This document shows positions 10,679 to 21,011 of a DNA stretch of 64,000 nt, in pieces. Every line of letters starts with the position of its first letter. The first letter of the stretch is position 1. Made by a program: the position numbers and the translations under genes. The DNA comes from Turnera subulata (lineage: Eukaryota > Streptophyta > Magnoliopsida > Malpighiales > Passifloraceae), in assembly GCA_028386065.3 (NCBI GenBank), contig JAKUCV010000388.1:52492-116491 (forward strand). The letters run 5' to 3'. Under the pieces are notes generated by a model. The model saw only the letters and a program-made list of their open reading frames with translations. It made no database searches and was not told the origin of the DNA.

Positions 10679-12346
10679 ATGGCTATCATAGAATTGTTAG
10701 AAGCAGAAGAAGAGCAAGCCTCCTCCTCTTCTGCAGAGCCTCAATCGGTTCATTATCATGTGTTCTTGAGTTTCAGAGGTCCGGATACCCGATATGCCTT
10801 CACTGATAACCTTTACAGACAGTTAAAGGATGGAGGATATCATGTGTTCAGGGACGATGATGAAATCCCAACAGGGCAGAATATAAGGTCAGAGCTAGAG
10901 AAGGCGATTCAAGAGTCGAGAATATCAGTGATTGTTTTCTCCAAAGATTATGCTTCCTCAAAATGGTGCTTGGACGAGCTTGGTAAGATCATGAAACGTC
11001 ACAGAGAAGATGGGCATCATGTCCTACCGGTTTTCTATCATGTGGATCCATCTGATGTGAGGCATCAGCGAGGGAGCTTTGCAGAATCATTCGTTCAACA
11101 CAACCACAACAAGGATTTGAAGATTGATAGAATGGAGGGATGGAGAGCAGCATTAAGAGACGTTGCAGCTCTCAAAGGAGTACATGTTATGAAACATAGG
11201 TACGTACTAATAATTTCTGCCTAGGGAGTATTGTTTTCTTCTATGACTATTTTTGCTTATGGATAATTGCATGTCATCCCTGGTTTCCTATCATGCTTTT
11301 TAATAATTGTTCTTCTTGATGACATGTAGTTATGAGTTCGATGTAATTCAAGAAATCGTTAAAATGGTCGGAAACCAAGTGCGGCTCAAAATTAACAATG
11401 TTGCCCCCAAGTTTATCGGCAGAATATCGGACATAAATCTCATCAACTCATGGGTGCAAGATGGGTCAACGAATGTTGGCATAGCAACGATTTGTGGGGT
11501 AGGTGGAATTGGCAAGACAACTATTGCCAGGGAAGTCTACAATATGAAATTCCACAGATTTGAAGCAAGTTGCTTTCTTGAAGATGTTCGAGAATTGTCA
11601 AGGCAACATCAGGGGTTGGTTTATTTGCAAACCAAACTTCTTCAAGACCTTACGAGAAAAACTGTCATGAAATCAATATTTGGGGTGTCTGAAGGGAGTG
11701 CTATGATCAAGCATGTCGTACGTCACAAAAGGGTGCTTCTCGTTCTGGATGATGTGGATGACTTGGACCAATATGATAAATTGATTGGACAGAGAGAATG
11801 GTTTAGTCCAGGAAGCAAAATTATCATTACAACCAAATCAAAGAACATACCAAGGGCACATCAACGTGATAAGATGTTCGAACTTACGACACTGGGAGTT
11901 ATAGAATCACTTGAGCTCTTGAGTTGGCATGCATTTGGGCAAGATCACCCCACTACTAATTTCCAAGCCTTTTCTTAAGGCCCGTTCCGTAAGTAATCCG
12001 TAAGAAAACCGTAAGGAAACGACCTTTCTTACGGCTTTCTTACGGAGTTCTTATCGATAGTAACCGTAAGCAAAATTTGGAAAGAAAATAGCATTCCGTA
12101 AGTAATCCGTAAGAAAGCCGTAAGTAAACGTTTCTTGCAGTTTACTTACGAGTCCACTCCGTAAGAAAGCCGTAAGGAAATCAGCAACGGGACCCAATCT
12201 CCGGACGTTTGGATTTTGCAGATTTCGTTTTTCTTACGGACATAATCCGTAAGAAAACCGTAAGGAAATCAGCAAAGTAGGGCCCACCATCCTGAGCCCG
12301 GAGAAACCCTATTAGAAACCATTTACTGCCAGTAGCCTATTTTGCG

Positions 12347-12601
12347 TAATTAAATTTATACTCAATCCAAAATTACAAAAAGTAAGAATTAAAATGTCAA
12401 ATACATATACTAAACTGTTAGACACAGTAACTTCAATATTTATAAGTATATGTTAATACATTACAAATATGAAATTGTAACAATTCATTCCAAAGTTACA
12501 AAAATTAAGAATTAAATTGTCAAATACATATAGTAAACTGTTAGACACAATAACTTAAACATTTATAAGTATATGCCAATACATTACTAATATGAAAATG
12601 T
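12347..12601. repeat. Two-copy tandem repeat in the CACTA element
   Basis: Two units of about 125 bp, each containing GTCAAATACATATA-TAAACTGTTAGACACA and ATTTATAAGTATATG. AT-rich and non-coding. Confidence 0.75.
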
Positions 12602-14489
12602 AATTTTCCAAAGACAATATAATTGTCATCCAAGGTTTAAAGCACACTCTTGATAGATTCAGATGTCACTAACTGTTGCGCAAATACTGAGAATAAGCTC
12701 TAATATGCTTTTGTAATGTACAAAATTGTGGGCAAACAGAGAAACCTGCACAATGTTTTCCCCTTCTCACTGGTACTAGGAATAAACCAAAGTTTTCGCA
12801 GAAAAGGTGACTCGTATTGAAGAAAGAAGCCATTATGCTGCCCATGCTTCCATTTCCTTGATCCTTGACCTTTCCACACCTGCCAAAAGGTATGCAACTA
12901 ATAAGACTCAACTCCAACTAGCAAAGCACTGGTGTACCAGGCAATTAACAACCCTCAAGGTGAAATGAAAGCCCCAAATCTGGACGAATTATAACAACCA
13001 ACTGTGGACTGATTGGCTTAATGCGACAGCAAAACTGTGCAGTATACCAAAATTTAAACGAATCGTAGTTGCACTTGACCCCGACTAGCAAATACCATAT
13101 AACAAGACCATGATGAACATGAGCCAACTGTATCTTAAGATGAAACAATCTCAGTTCGTCCTTACCGCATAGAATTTCAGCAATGCCCCTTGCTCTCATT
13201 TACACCATTAATGATTGTTTGAAACATACAACTCAGTTTGAGCTCTCTTACGAATACATCAACAATCAGCACCAATTTCACGATAAAACAAAATCAAACA
13301 ACCCCTCAGAACAGCATGCTAGCCTGTCCTAACATCTTTTTGCTTCAATGACAAAAATTCTGGTCACATCATTCTTTAAAAGGACCATACTGATACTGTT
13401 AGCTGTCCCAAAAGTAGGAAAAGAATAAACAATTTCAACCATAACTTAACGCGTCAGGCAATCATAGAAGAGATCAATTGTTTCCAGCCATTTTGTTATG
13501 GCAGAAGTCAACCATTTGCCATAAATATTGTGCAAGCTAAGCAGTCAACTTTTAAACCAGTTTGAAGAAACAAATTCCCAGGGAACTTGAATCTCCTAAG
13601 GCTCATCATGTCACCCAAAACAAGGGTTGAAAAACTTTTTACGTAAAGACCGTTTATATTAGTTTGTTCGGTGATCGGTCGATGGTGATTGTCTCTTTTT
13701 ATGTTTAACGAGTCGACGTTTGGTGACATATTCGGTATATTTAAAGTAAGCTACGGAGAAGGGACTTAAATAATGTTGTATCTTGATAGCTATTGGGTAA
13801 CTGACGACTTTGAATAACCAAAAAAGTAGCTCTCAGAACTTGAACCTCCACACAGAGCAAGGCTAGTACCAATGCAGTGGAAGGATCTAAAATATCTATT
13901 CCAACAGCCAAGCATGAGTATCCTGTGTGGTTTGGAGCTCTCCCAAAAAAGAAGAGAAGAAAAAACGAGGTCACAACAACAAACTCATCAGCAATTGTCA
14001 ACTTTTGCGGCCGTGGCCATAACCTACTACCACATTGAGGATAATGATTGCACTTTCCTCTTTTTTACCTTTATTCTCACAACTCTAACAGATCAAACTA
14101 TGCTGCAATAACAATCTCCATTAAAAAAAGTGCACGCCTAGGGCCCTAAGCAAGGAATAAGCAAAGAACTCCCTCACGGAAGACACAATGCAAGTGCCTT
14201 CCCAACTTTCCTTTTCCCTATAATGCAAGGAAATTTCCACACATAGTGAAACGAAAGAGAAACAAAAGCATCCCGAATTTTCCCTTCCCCAAGCAAGCTA
14301 AGAATGTTATAAGTAAAAAGCTGCTAGCTCTACCAGATTTAGGCTCTAAGCTTTTATACAAAGCATAAAGAAATAGGAAATCAAGATTTTGTGACAAGCA
14401 TTCAAAGACAATAAACCACTGAAGAAAATTACGCATGAGCAATGTATATAGCAAAATCATGTTCACAATGAACCTTTCCTTGATATACT
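12602..14489. other. CACTA interior, no recognisable gene
   Basis: AT-rich sequence with only short chance frames. It could be introns or 3' untranslated sequence captured along with the TPR fragment downstream. Nothing here resembles a transposase. Confidence 0.5.
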
Positions 14490-14860
14490 ACAGACCATTT
14501 CAGATTTTATTTTCTCCAAATGCTTTGTCACATCCACATTGGATCTTATGTTTTCCACTTCTTGAGCTCGTTTTTTCTCCTTCGCCAACTAGGCACTTCT
14601 CTTAATCTTTTTGGATACTTCAGTGCTCTGTGGATTGTATTTTAAAGCCATTTGGAAGGCATCCAATGCCACATGGAGAATAAAATGCGTCAATCCCAAA
14701 TATGTTACTATTTTACATGGAATTCTGCAAAACAAACGAAAAGGAAATCTCTCAGACAAACCTGGTCATATTGTTTCATAGCCTCCAAAACACACCCTTT
14801 CTTGAAATTACTTTTTACATCATTGCACCGTGTCTCAATGATTCTCAAAGTGGGAGGAAG
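14490..14860 (-). pseudogene. Captured host-gene fragment, TPR-like exons
   Basis: Minus-strand reading gives [20 protein letters not shown] then, after about 110 bp of probable intron, ALDAFQMALKYNPQSTEVSK followed by KIKRSA, a stop, and LAKEKKRAQEVENIRSNVDV-TKHLEKIKSEM. The spacing of Ala, Tyr, Asp and Pro is that of a tetratricopeptide repeat followed by a charged helix. Exon-intron structure is preserved, so capture was at DNA level. The in-frame TAG and isolation within the transposon mean it is not functional. The donor gene is not identified. Confidence 0.6.
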
Positions 14861-14902
14861 AACCAGAGAGGTAAAGATGATTTTGAAGGTAGTTAATTTA
14901 CA

Positions 14903-15290
14903 TACGTAGAGATACTCGCCGTAGCGCTGGAGGGCGAGGGAGGAGTCGTCGGCGAGCTTGAAGTCGAGGAAGAAGCCGCGGGACTGGAGGGAGGCGAAGG
15001 AGAGGGAGTAGGAGGATTTGAGAGACTCGTCGTCGAGCAGGTCGTCAATTGGGGATTCGGGAGAGAAGGAGAGGGAGCCGATGGGGAGGATTGGGCGTGA
15101 ACCAGAGGGGAAACCTAACGGTTGGGCGTGGACGAGGAACCGCCAGGCTGCGGCGGAGGCAATAGACGGAGGGCAAGACCAGCTCGACGCCGTTGGCGGT
15201 GGAGTTCGCTGTGAGATGGAGGAGGCGGGAGGGAGAGGAGGTAAAGCAAATGAATTAATGGTGGCAGAGGTGAAGGAAATGAAGATTTAG
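14903..15290 (-). pseudogene. Captured GC-rich exon of unknown gene
   Basis: Minus-strand sequence is GC-rich with codon-like regularity, unlike its AT-rich surroundings, and reads [20 protein letters not shown], then [20 protein letters not shown], then [21 protein letters not shown] before a plausible donor GTATGT. It looks like a 5' exon of a nuclear gene captured by the CACTA element, perhaps the same gene as the TPR fragment. I do not recognise it. The upstream part changes frame, so the full exon is not intact. Confidence 0.5.
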
Positions 15291-17783
15291 GGGTTTGTAA
15301 AAGTGATTGAGAGAGAAAAGAGGGAAGAGACTCGTCGGGTGAGGAATAAGAAAAAAAAATATATATATTTTTATTTTAGATTCAGGACAAAGAGACGACA
15401 TCGTTTAAATTTGGGATTATTTTGGTTTATTTTTCGGGTGAGTTATTTTGGACTCAGGACAAAGAGACGGCATCGTTTAAGTTTGGGAGTATTCTGGTTC
15501 ACTTTTCTTACCGCTTCCTTACGGAAACGCGCCGTAAGGACACCCAATGGTGGAGCTCGGTATCTTCTTACGGAAGAAAACCGTAAGAACTCCGAAAGAA
15601 ATATATTCTTACAGGCCTGCCGTAAGAAAACCGTAAGAATAACAAAGCCACAGGTTCCGTAAGGAATCCGTAAGAAAACTGTAAGAAACTTCTTCCCATT
15701 TTCTTTCGGACGTTTCCCGTAAGAAAAAACCGTAAGAAACGGCTTAGAAATTGGTAGTGCCCCAAGCAAGGCTATGATAAGTGCTCCAGGGATTTGGTGC
15801 ATTATTGCGGTGGACTTCCATTGGCTCTTCAAGTTTTTGGGTCTTCACTGTCTGGCACCACTACAGACGTATGGGAGAGTGAAATTCAAAAGTTGGAAGC
15901 CAACCCTAACCGCAAAATTAAAGATGTTCTACGTATAAGTTATGATTCTCTTCCAGACCATCACGATCAGTTGTTATTTCTTGACATCGCCTGTTTCTTC
16001 ATTGGATTTGACAAGAAACATGTAACCAAAATACTGGAGGGTTGTGGCTTTAAGTCAGCAGTTGGGATTAGGAATCTCATGGATAGATGTCTATTAACTG
16101 TCAATGATGAAGACAAGCTGATGATGCATCAATTGATCAGAGACATGGGCAGGGATCTTGCTCGTCAAGAATCATTAGACAATCCAGGAAAACGAAGAAG
16201 AGTGTGGGATAATGAAGATGCGATCTTTGTATTGACTGGAAACACTGTGAGTACCAATATTCTTATGTCCCTGGATGTATTGATTCTTGCTCAATCTTTC
16301 CATTTCATGTCTAGTTTAAATTAAACTACTTACTCTTTCTCCTCACATGATGCAAAACAGGGTACAGATTCAGTAAGGGGTCTTAGCCTGAACCTTCCAG
16401 TTCCCAATTCACATTCCATCCAACACCCTGAAGAAAATTGTTCAGAAAGACGTTGGTTAAACTTCCCTCTTTGGACATCAAGGAACGATTCTCCAACAAC
16501 TCTGTTCTCTATGGAGGCATTTGCAGAGATGAAATATCTGCAGCTGTTGGTTCTCAGTAATGTAGAGCTTGAAGGAGAGTACAAGGATATTCCTCGAACT
16601 TTGGTGTGGTTGCATTGGCATGGATTCTCTTTGACTCATATACCAAATGCTCTCTTCATGAAAAAAATGGTTGTTCTTGAAATGCCATATAGTAAATTAA
16701 GAGATGTATGGAAAGGACTCAGGGTATGATTCTATCTTCTCACTGTCTACCACATTTTATGTGTCTATATCATTAGCACTGAACTTGTCATATATACCAG
16801 CAGAGGGACTAATCTCTTTCTATCTGGGCAGCATCTCCAGCTTCTAAAAGCACTTGACCTGAGATATTCCCTGGAGCTTATCAGAACTCCCAACTTCAGA
16901 GGACTCCCTAGTCTCGAGATCTTGGTACTGGAAGGCTGTATAAACTTGAAGGAGGTTGATGAATCCATTGGAGACCTGGTGAAACTTGAATCTTTAAACC
17001 TCAAGGACTGCAAAAATATTCGTTTAAAGCTTCCGGTGTTGAAATCTCTGAAAGAACTTAATATATCGGGTTGTCCAAGTCAGGGAAACTTTCCTGAGGT
17101 GTTGATGAAGTTCGAGTCCTTGACATTGCTAAATGCAGGTGGTGGAATCATTATCAGTGATTTTAGAGAAGCCAAATCGTCTTGGATGCGATGGGCACTG
17201 TGGTTTATGCAACTTCCAGAAAACAATGCACAATCAACCTGCTTGAAGTTGGATTCTTTTCCTAAGACATTGATAGATCTACGCCTTGCAGACTGTGGTT
17301 TATCAGATAATCTTTTTGATCTTGATCTTAGCTGCCTGCCCTCGTTGTCGTCACTAGATCTTAGTGGCAATGCTTTTACACTTCTGCCAGAAAGCATCAA
17401 GCAACGCCGACTTGAGTACCTTGTGCTAAACCGATGCAGAAAGCTGAAATCTGTTTCTGTGGTTGCGATACCAGACATAAGGGTTAATGATTGTGATTCA
17501 CTGGAAAGGATTGAAACTCACGGAAGCTTGTTTCAGAAGGATCCAATTGTAAGTTGCATGGGTTGTCCGAAGCTGACTGAGGTCGAAGGTTATTTCAAAG
17601 TAGAAGTACTTGAAAACATGGACAGTGAAGTGAAAAAGTATTTGGGATTAGGGAATATTGCACTCACCGCATGCACTGATGATCATGTAGCACTGTTCAA
17701 TAAAGTGACAGGGTTGCTGCAGCCAATTACTAGTACTCAGGTGCATGCTTGCTCGCTCGCTACTTCTTTTACGAAGCATCTTT

Positions 17784-17786
<3 letters not shown>

Positions 17787-17848
<62 letters not shown>
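17787..17848. repeat. (TA)n microsatellite in TNL-1 intron 4
   Basis: About 31 uninterrupted TA units, with a shorter (TA)n just before the acceptor at 17914. Intron 4 of TNL-3 has only the short 3' tract. Confidence 0.97.
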
Positions 17849-17851
<3 letters not shown>

Positions 17852-18514
17852 AGGATGATTTTATGTGTACTAATTCCATTGGCATTATTTCATTTCATAT
17901 ATATATATATATAGGTATCAGTACGTAGTCGAAGTGCATGGCATAGTGTTTTTTTACCTGGAGACGGGGAGGACGTGGATCCAGATTGGTTTGATCATCA
18001 ATATGAGAGCTGGGAAGGAGAGGAGGAGGGGGACAACAACAACAACAACAACCGCATATCTTTCCATCTTTCGCCAGGGGACATTGGTCAGAAGCTCGTT
18101 GGTTTTAGTTTATGCCTTAAATATTGCCTAATTCATCCGCAAAGAGTAGGAGTAAATTGGCATTATGAGTTTCCTATTTCTTTAGTTATCAGCAATGGAA
18201 CTACGGGAGAAAATTTTAGGTATGAACCTGCAGTTCAACCCTGTCCTCCATCAGACGGGGATATGGTAATATGGTTGAGCTACTGGAGGCTAGAAGATCT
18301 TGGATATTGGATCCTTTTGGGAGAAGATGACCGGGTGAAGCTTACACTCCATCCGCCAACAATATATATTGCAAAAGAGTGGGGAATACGACTTATATAT
18401 AACCAGCTGCAGGAAGAGGAGGAGGAACAGGCAGTCACCCAACCAATCGCACGCCAGCTTCCACCTTGGTTTTTTCGGCTGAAATTACATTTTGTTTTCA
18501 CAGTTGTTTATTAA

Positions 18515-19491
18515 CCAAATAGAAGTCAAGATTACAAGCACAAAATCCCTATTGCGAGAATCACCTTCCACTTGCGACCTGAGTCGAATCTGAATTAGTC
18601 GAGGTAAAGCGAATGGTAAAAAGTCAAGAGCACAAGCATAACTTCAAACTACACCCTTGTTCTTTTCAATTGACCTAGTAATTGTAATTTGTTTCAAATT
18701 AATTGTCATGTTTTAGATCCAAATAATAATGATTGCTCAGTTCCGATTATATCCCTTTCATTAAATAACATACAAAATAATATTATTATCCACAAATCTA
18801 AGTTTTTTTTCTAATGATATTGGTATGTGTGTAATTAAAAATCTTAAATGACAATTAAGACTGAACAGACGAAATAATAATTTACAATCACACTTAGAAC
18901 TAGTCTATTGGCCTAAAAGGCCACATAAACGTATGGTGTCACATGGATTTCATTAAGGGTGTGATAGATGGAGGTATAGAATGGAAACAAAAACGACAAT
19001 GTACATGAGAGGCACAAATTTTAGTTTAGAAGGTTTTTTTTTTTTATTCTAAGCTAAATGAAATTTTTAGAAGGGGCCAATAACATTTTATGTGTGACAA
19101 TATGGGTTTGTGTAAAAAAATAAAATTTAGAGAGGGCCAAATATACATTATGATAGGATTTATTTGCGAAAATTAAAAATCTAGAAAGCTATTGGTATAT
19201 TACTATAGGACTTGTATGAAAAAAATAAAAACACAGGGGGGCTAGGCCACCGCCATAGTGCTAGTTTGAAGAGGTTGGAATTAAGTGTTTGTAATTGTGA
19301 TAGTTGTCATAAATATAAATATAGCTATAATTTAGCAACTAAAATATTTACACCAAGAGGATGGTATAATATGATAATTACCAAAAATAATAATGGGAAG
19401 AAAGGAATAGTCAGAACTAATAATTACTCCGAGTTCAGCATCTGTAGTAAAAAGGAAGGTTATCTTTTATGTGTAGTAATCTGATTAGCAA
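18515..19491. other. Intergenic, nothing recognised
   Basis: AT-rich DNA downstream of TNL-1. No repeat ends, RNA gene or coding sequence could be supported. Confidence 0.6.
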
Positions 19492-19976
19492 TGTCATGCC
19501 CCAAGTAATCGACTGACCCAGAATAACCTCCAAAGTTAGGCCGAAACCACATGGCCCAAAAGCTTTAGCTTGAAGTTATTTGGTCGCCAATTATTTGGTG
19601 CACATATGCCCAAGATCTCTCTCACTCTCTTCCGATGTGGGACTTGGGTCATCACATTCTCCCCCCCTTTAGGCCTCGCGTCCTCGCGAGGGGAGCTCAA
19701 ATTCATAACAAAGTGGCACCCCGATAACCGGGCCGTACCGATCGTAATCTCAGTATCAACCCCTGAGAAACGGGCCATATGGCCCAAAAGTGGAGTGAGA
19801 TCGGCTCCGCTACCAATTGTCACGCCCCAAGTAATCGACTGGCCCAGAATAACCTCCAAAGCTGGGCCGAAACCACATGGCCCAAAAGCTTAAGCTTGAA
19901 GTTATTTGGTAGCCAACTATTTGGTGCATATATGGCCAAGACCTCTCTCAGTCTCTTCCGGACTTGCGTCATCACA
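19492..19976 (-). mobile_element. TRIM-type miniature LTR element
   Basis: Two direct repeats of about 160 bp (19492-19656 and 19818-19976) flank a 161-bp core. On the minus strand each repeat begins TGTGATGAC and ends in TGACA. The core starts with ATTGGTAGCGGAGC, a decayed match to the tRNA-iMet primer-binding site TGGTATCAGAGC, and ends with the polypurine tract AAAGGGGGGGAGAA next to the second repeat. This is a complete terminal-repeat retrotransposon in miniature, with no coding capacity. No clear target duplication was found. Confidence 0.85.
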
Positions 19977-20990
19977 TTGTCACGCCCCAAAACCAGTCAT
20001 AACATGGCCATATCACCCCAACCAAAACACTAAGGGTATATGTAGCCATTAAACCATTAAGTATAAAAGATTCAAAACAATTAAATAAATAACTCTTTAA
20101 AAGTATTAGGAAAAATCCACATATGAAGTAAAATAATAAGTTAACTAAAATACTTCAAGTCTAGGCATAAATCTTAAAACATCTTTAGAGTCACCATATA
20201 AAGTTCCAATCCAATCTACTCAAAATATAATGGATTGTTTGAAAACTGACAACGACTCAAAGGTAAGAAATGCCTCTCGCAATCAGAAATCCGCAGCTCT
20301 TTAACTTTAACCTGTGGGGGAATTAAGGAAATGGGGGTAAGCTACCACTTGCTTAGTAAGTTTCACCTTGCACAATCTACCTGAACAAGCACAGTTTTAT
20401 CATAAATAACCATACAAGATATATATCGGATAAAATAAACATTCTCAAATAAATAATTTGAAAATGAAAATCAGGTAGCTCTTTCAGTCTTCAATAACAT
20501 AGAAAAACAATGTATTACTCTCTCAAAAGTATATCGGTAAACCACCAACTATTATACCCGTTGGCAATGGGTTCATATCCAACTATCATACCCGTTGGTC
20601 AACTAACCCGATACATGTTAGCCATAGGTTCTTATCCAACTATTCTACCCGCTGGTCAACCAACTGACAATCGTTGCCCATGGGTTCATATCCAACTATT
20701 CTACACCAGACACGGTGCTTACAATTTTTCATTCTTATGCCAAAGCCATAGGTTCGTGGCTGCATCTTTCTTGCGGCCCTATTCTAACGCGTAGCATCAT
20801 GTTGGTCAGAACCGATTCTTGTAAAAATGAGCCTGATTTTGTAATTCTAGGGTTCAATCTTGATGTTATTATTCTTTTTGATTAGTTACTCTCCCAATAA
20901 ATGAGCTCTCATATTTTCAGTTTGGTCTGTTCCTCTGTTAATTACAAAGTTGTGTCGATGCTTGAATGCATTAAAGCATGCTCTGATACG
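19977..20990. repeat. LTR-like debris with a short tandem repeat
   Basis: Starts TGTCACGCCCCAAAACC, a frequent plant LTR edge, and runs into AT-rich DNA. From about 20545 to 20710 an imperfect unit of about 60 bp (ATATCCAACTATTCTACCCG with TTGGTCAAC) repeats roughly three times. No gene. Confidence 0.5.
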
Positions 20991-21011
20991 TTTTTGTTCT
21001 TTTGAAGATTG

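Larger units (their letters stand above)
11951..15759. mobile_element. CACTA (En/Spm) transposon, non-autonomous, 3.8 kb
   Basis: Ends are CACTACTAATTTCCAAGCC and, inverted, CACTACCAATTTCTAAGCC, so the element starts with CACTA and ends with TAGTG. A 3-bp target duplication CCC flanks it (11948-11950 and 15760-15762), as expected for this superfamily. Both subterminal regions (about 11990-12270 and 15510-15745) are packed with CCGTAAGAAA/CCGTAAGGAA motifs in both orientations, like transposase-binding repeats. No transposase is seen; the interior holds a tandem repeat and captured host-gene sequence, so it would depend on a transposase in trans. It sits inside the NB-ARC exon of TNL-1. Confidence 0.95.
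10679..18514 (+). pseudogene. TNL-1: TIR-NB-LRR resistance gene interrupted by a CACTA transposon
   Basis: Intracellular immune receptor family. Exons by splice sites and paralogue alignment: 10679-11199 (TIR; FRGPDTR, WCLDEL with the expected catalytic Glu), 11330-11950 plus 15763-16246 (NB-ARC; P-loop GVGGIGKTT, kinase-2 LLVLDDVDD, GLPLALQVF, ACFFIG, MHQ), 16361-16723 and 16832-17740 (LRRs), 17915-18514 (C-JID, ending HFVFTVVY). Without the transposon at 11951-15759 the exons sum to 3498 nt (1165 codons plus stop) with no other lesion, close to TNL-3. As it stands, translation runs 9 codons past the junction and stops at 11976-11978, giving about 389 residues: a TIR plus part of NB-ARC. Such TIR-NB proteins exist in plants, so residual function is possible. 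Intron 4 contains a long (TA)n tract. The insertion looks recent; expression is unknown. Confidence 0.93.

Noticed and set aside
12669..13199. Minus-strand frames of 82-84 codons in the CACTA interior as a transposase
   Set aside because: No similarity to the TNP2-type transposase motifs, and frames are short and overlapping.
15303..15832. Frames of 119 and 129 codons at the CACTA right end
   Set aside because: They translate the CCGTAAGAAA subterminal repeats and run across the transposon boundary into TNL-1.
17760..17914. Continuation of TNL-1 exon 4 as a Tyr-Ile repeat protein
   Set aside because: It is translation of the (TA)n tract within intron 4; the donor at 17741 and acceptor at 17914 match TNL-3 and TNL-4.
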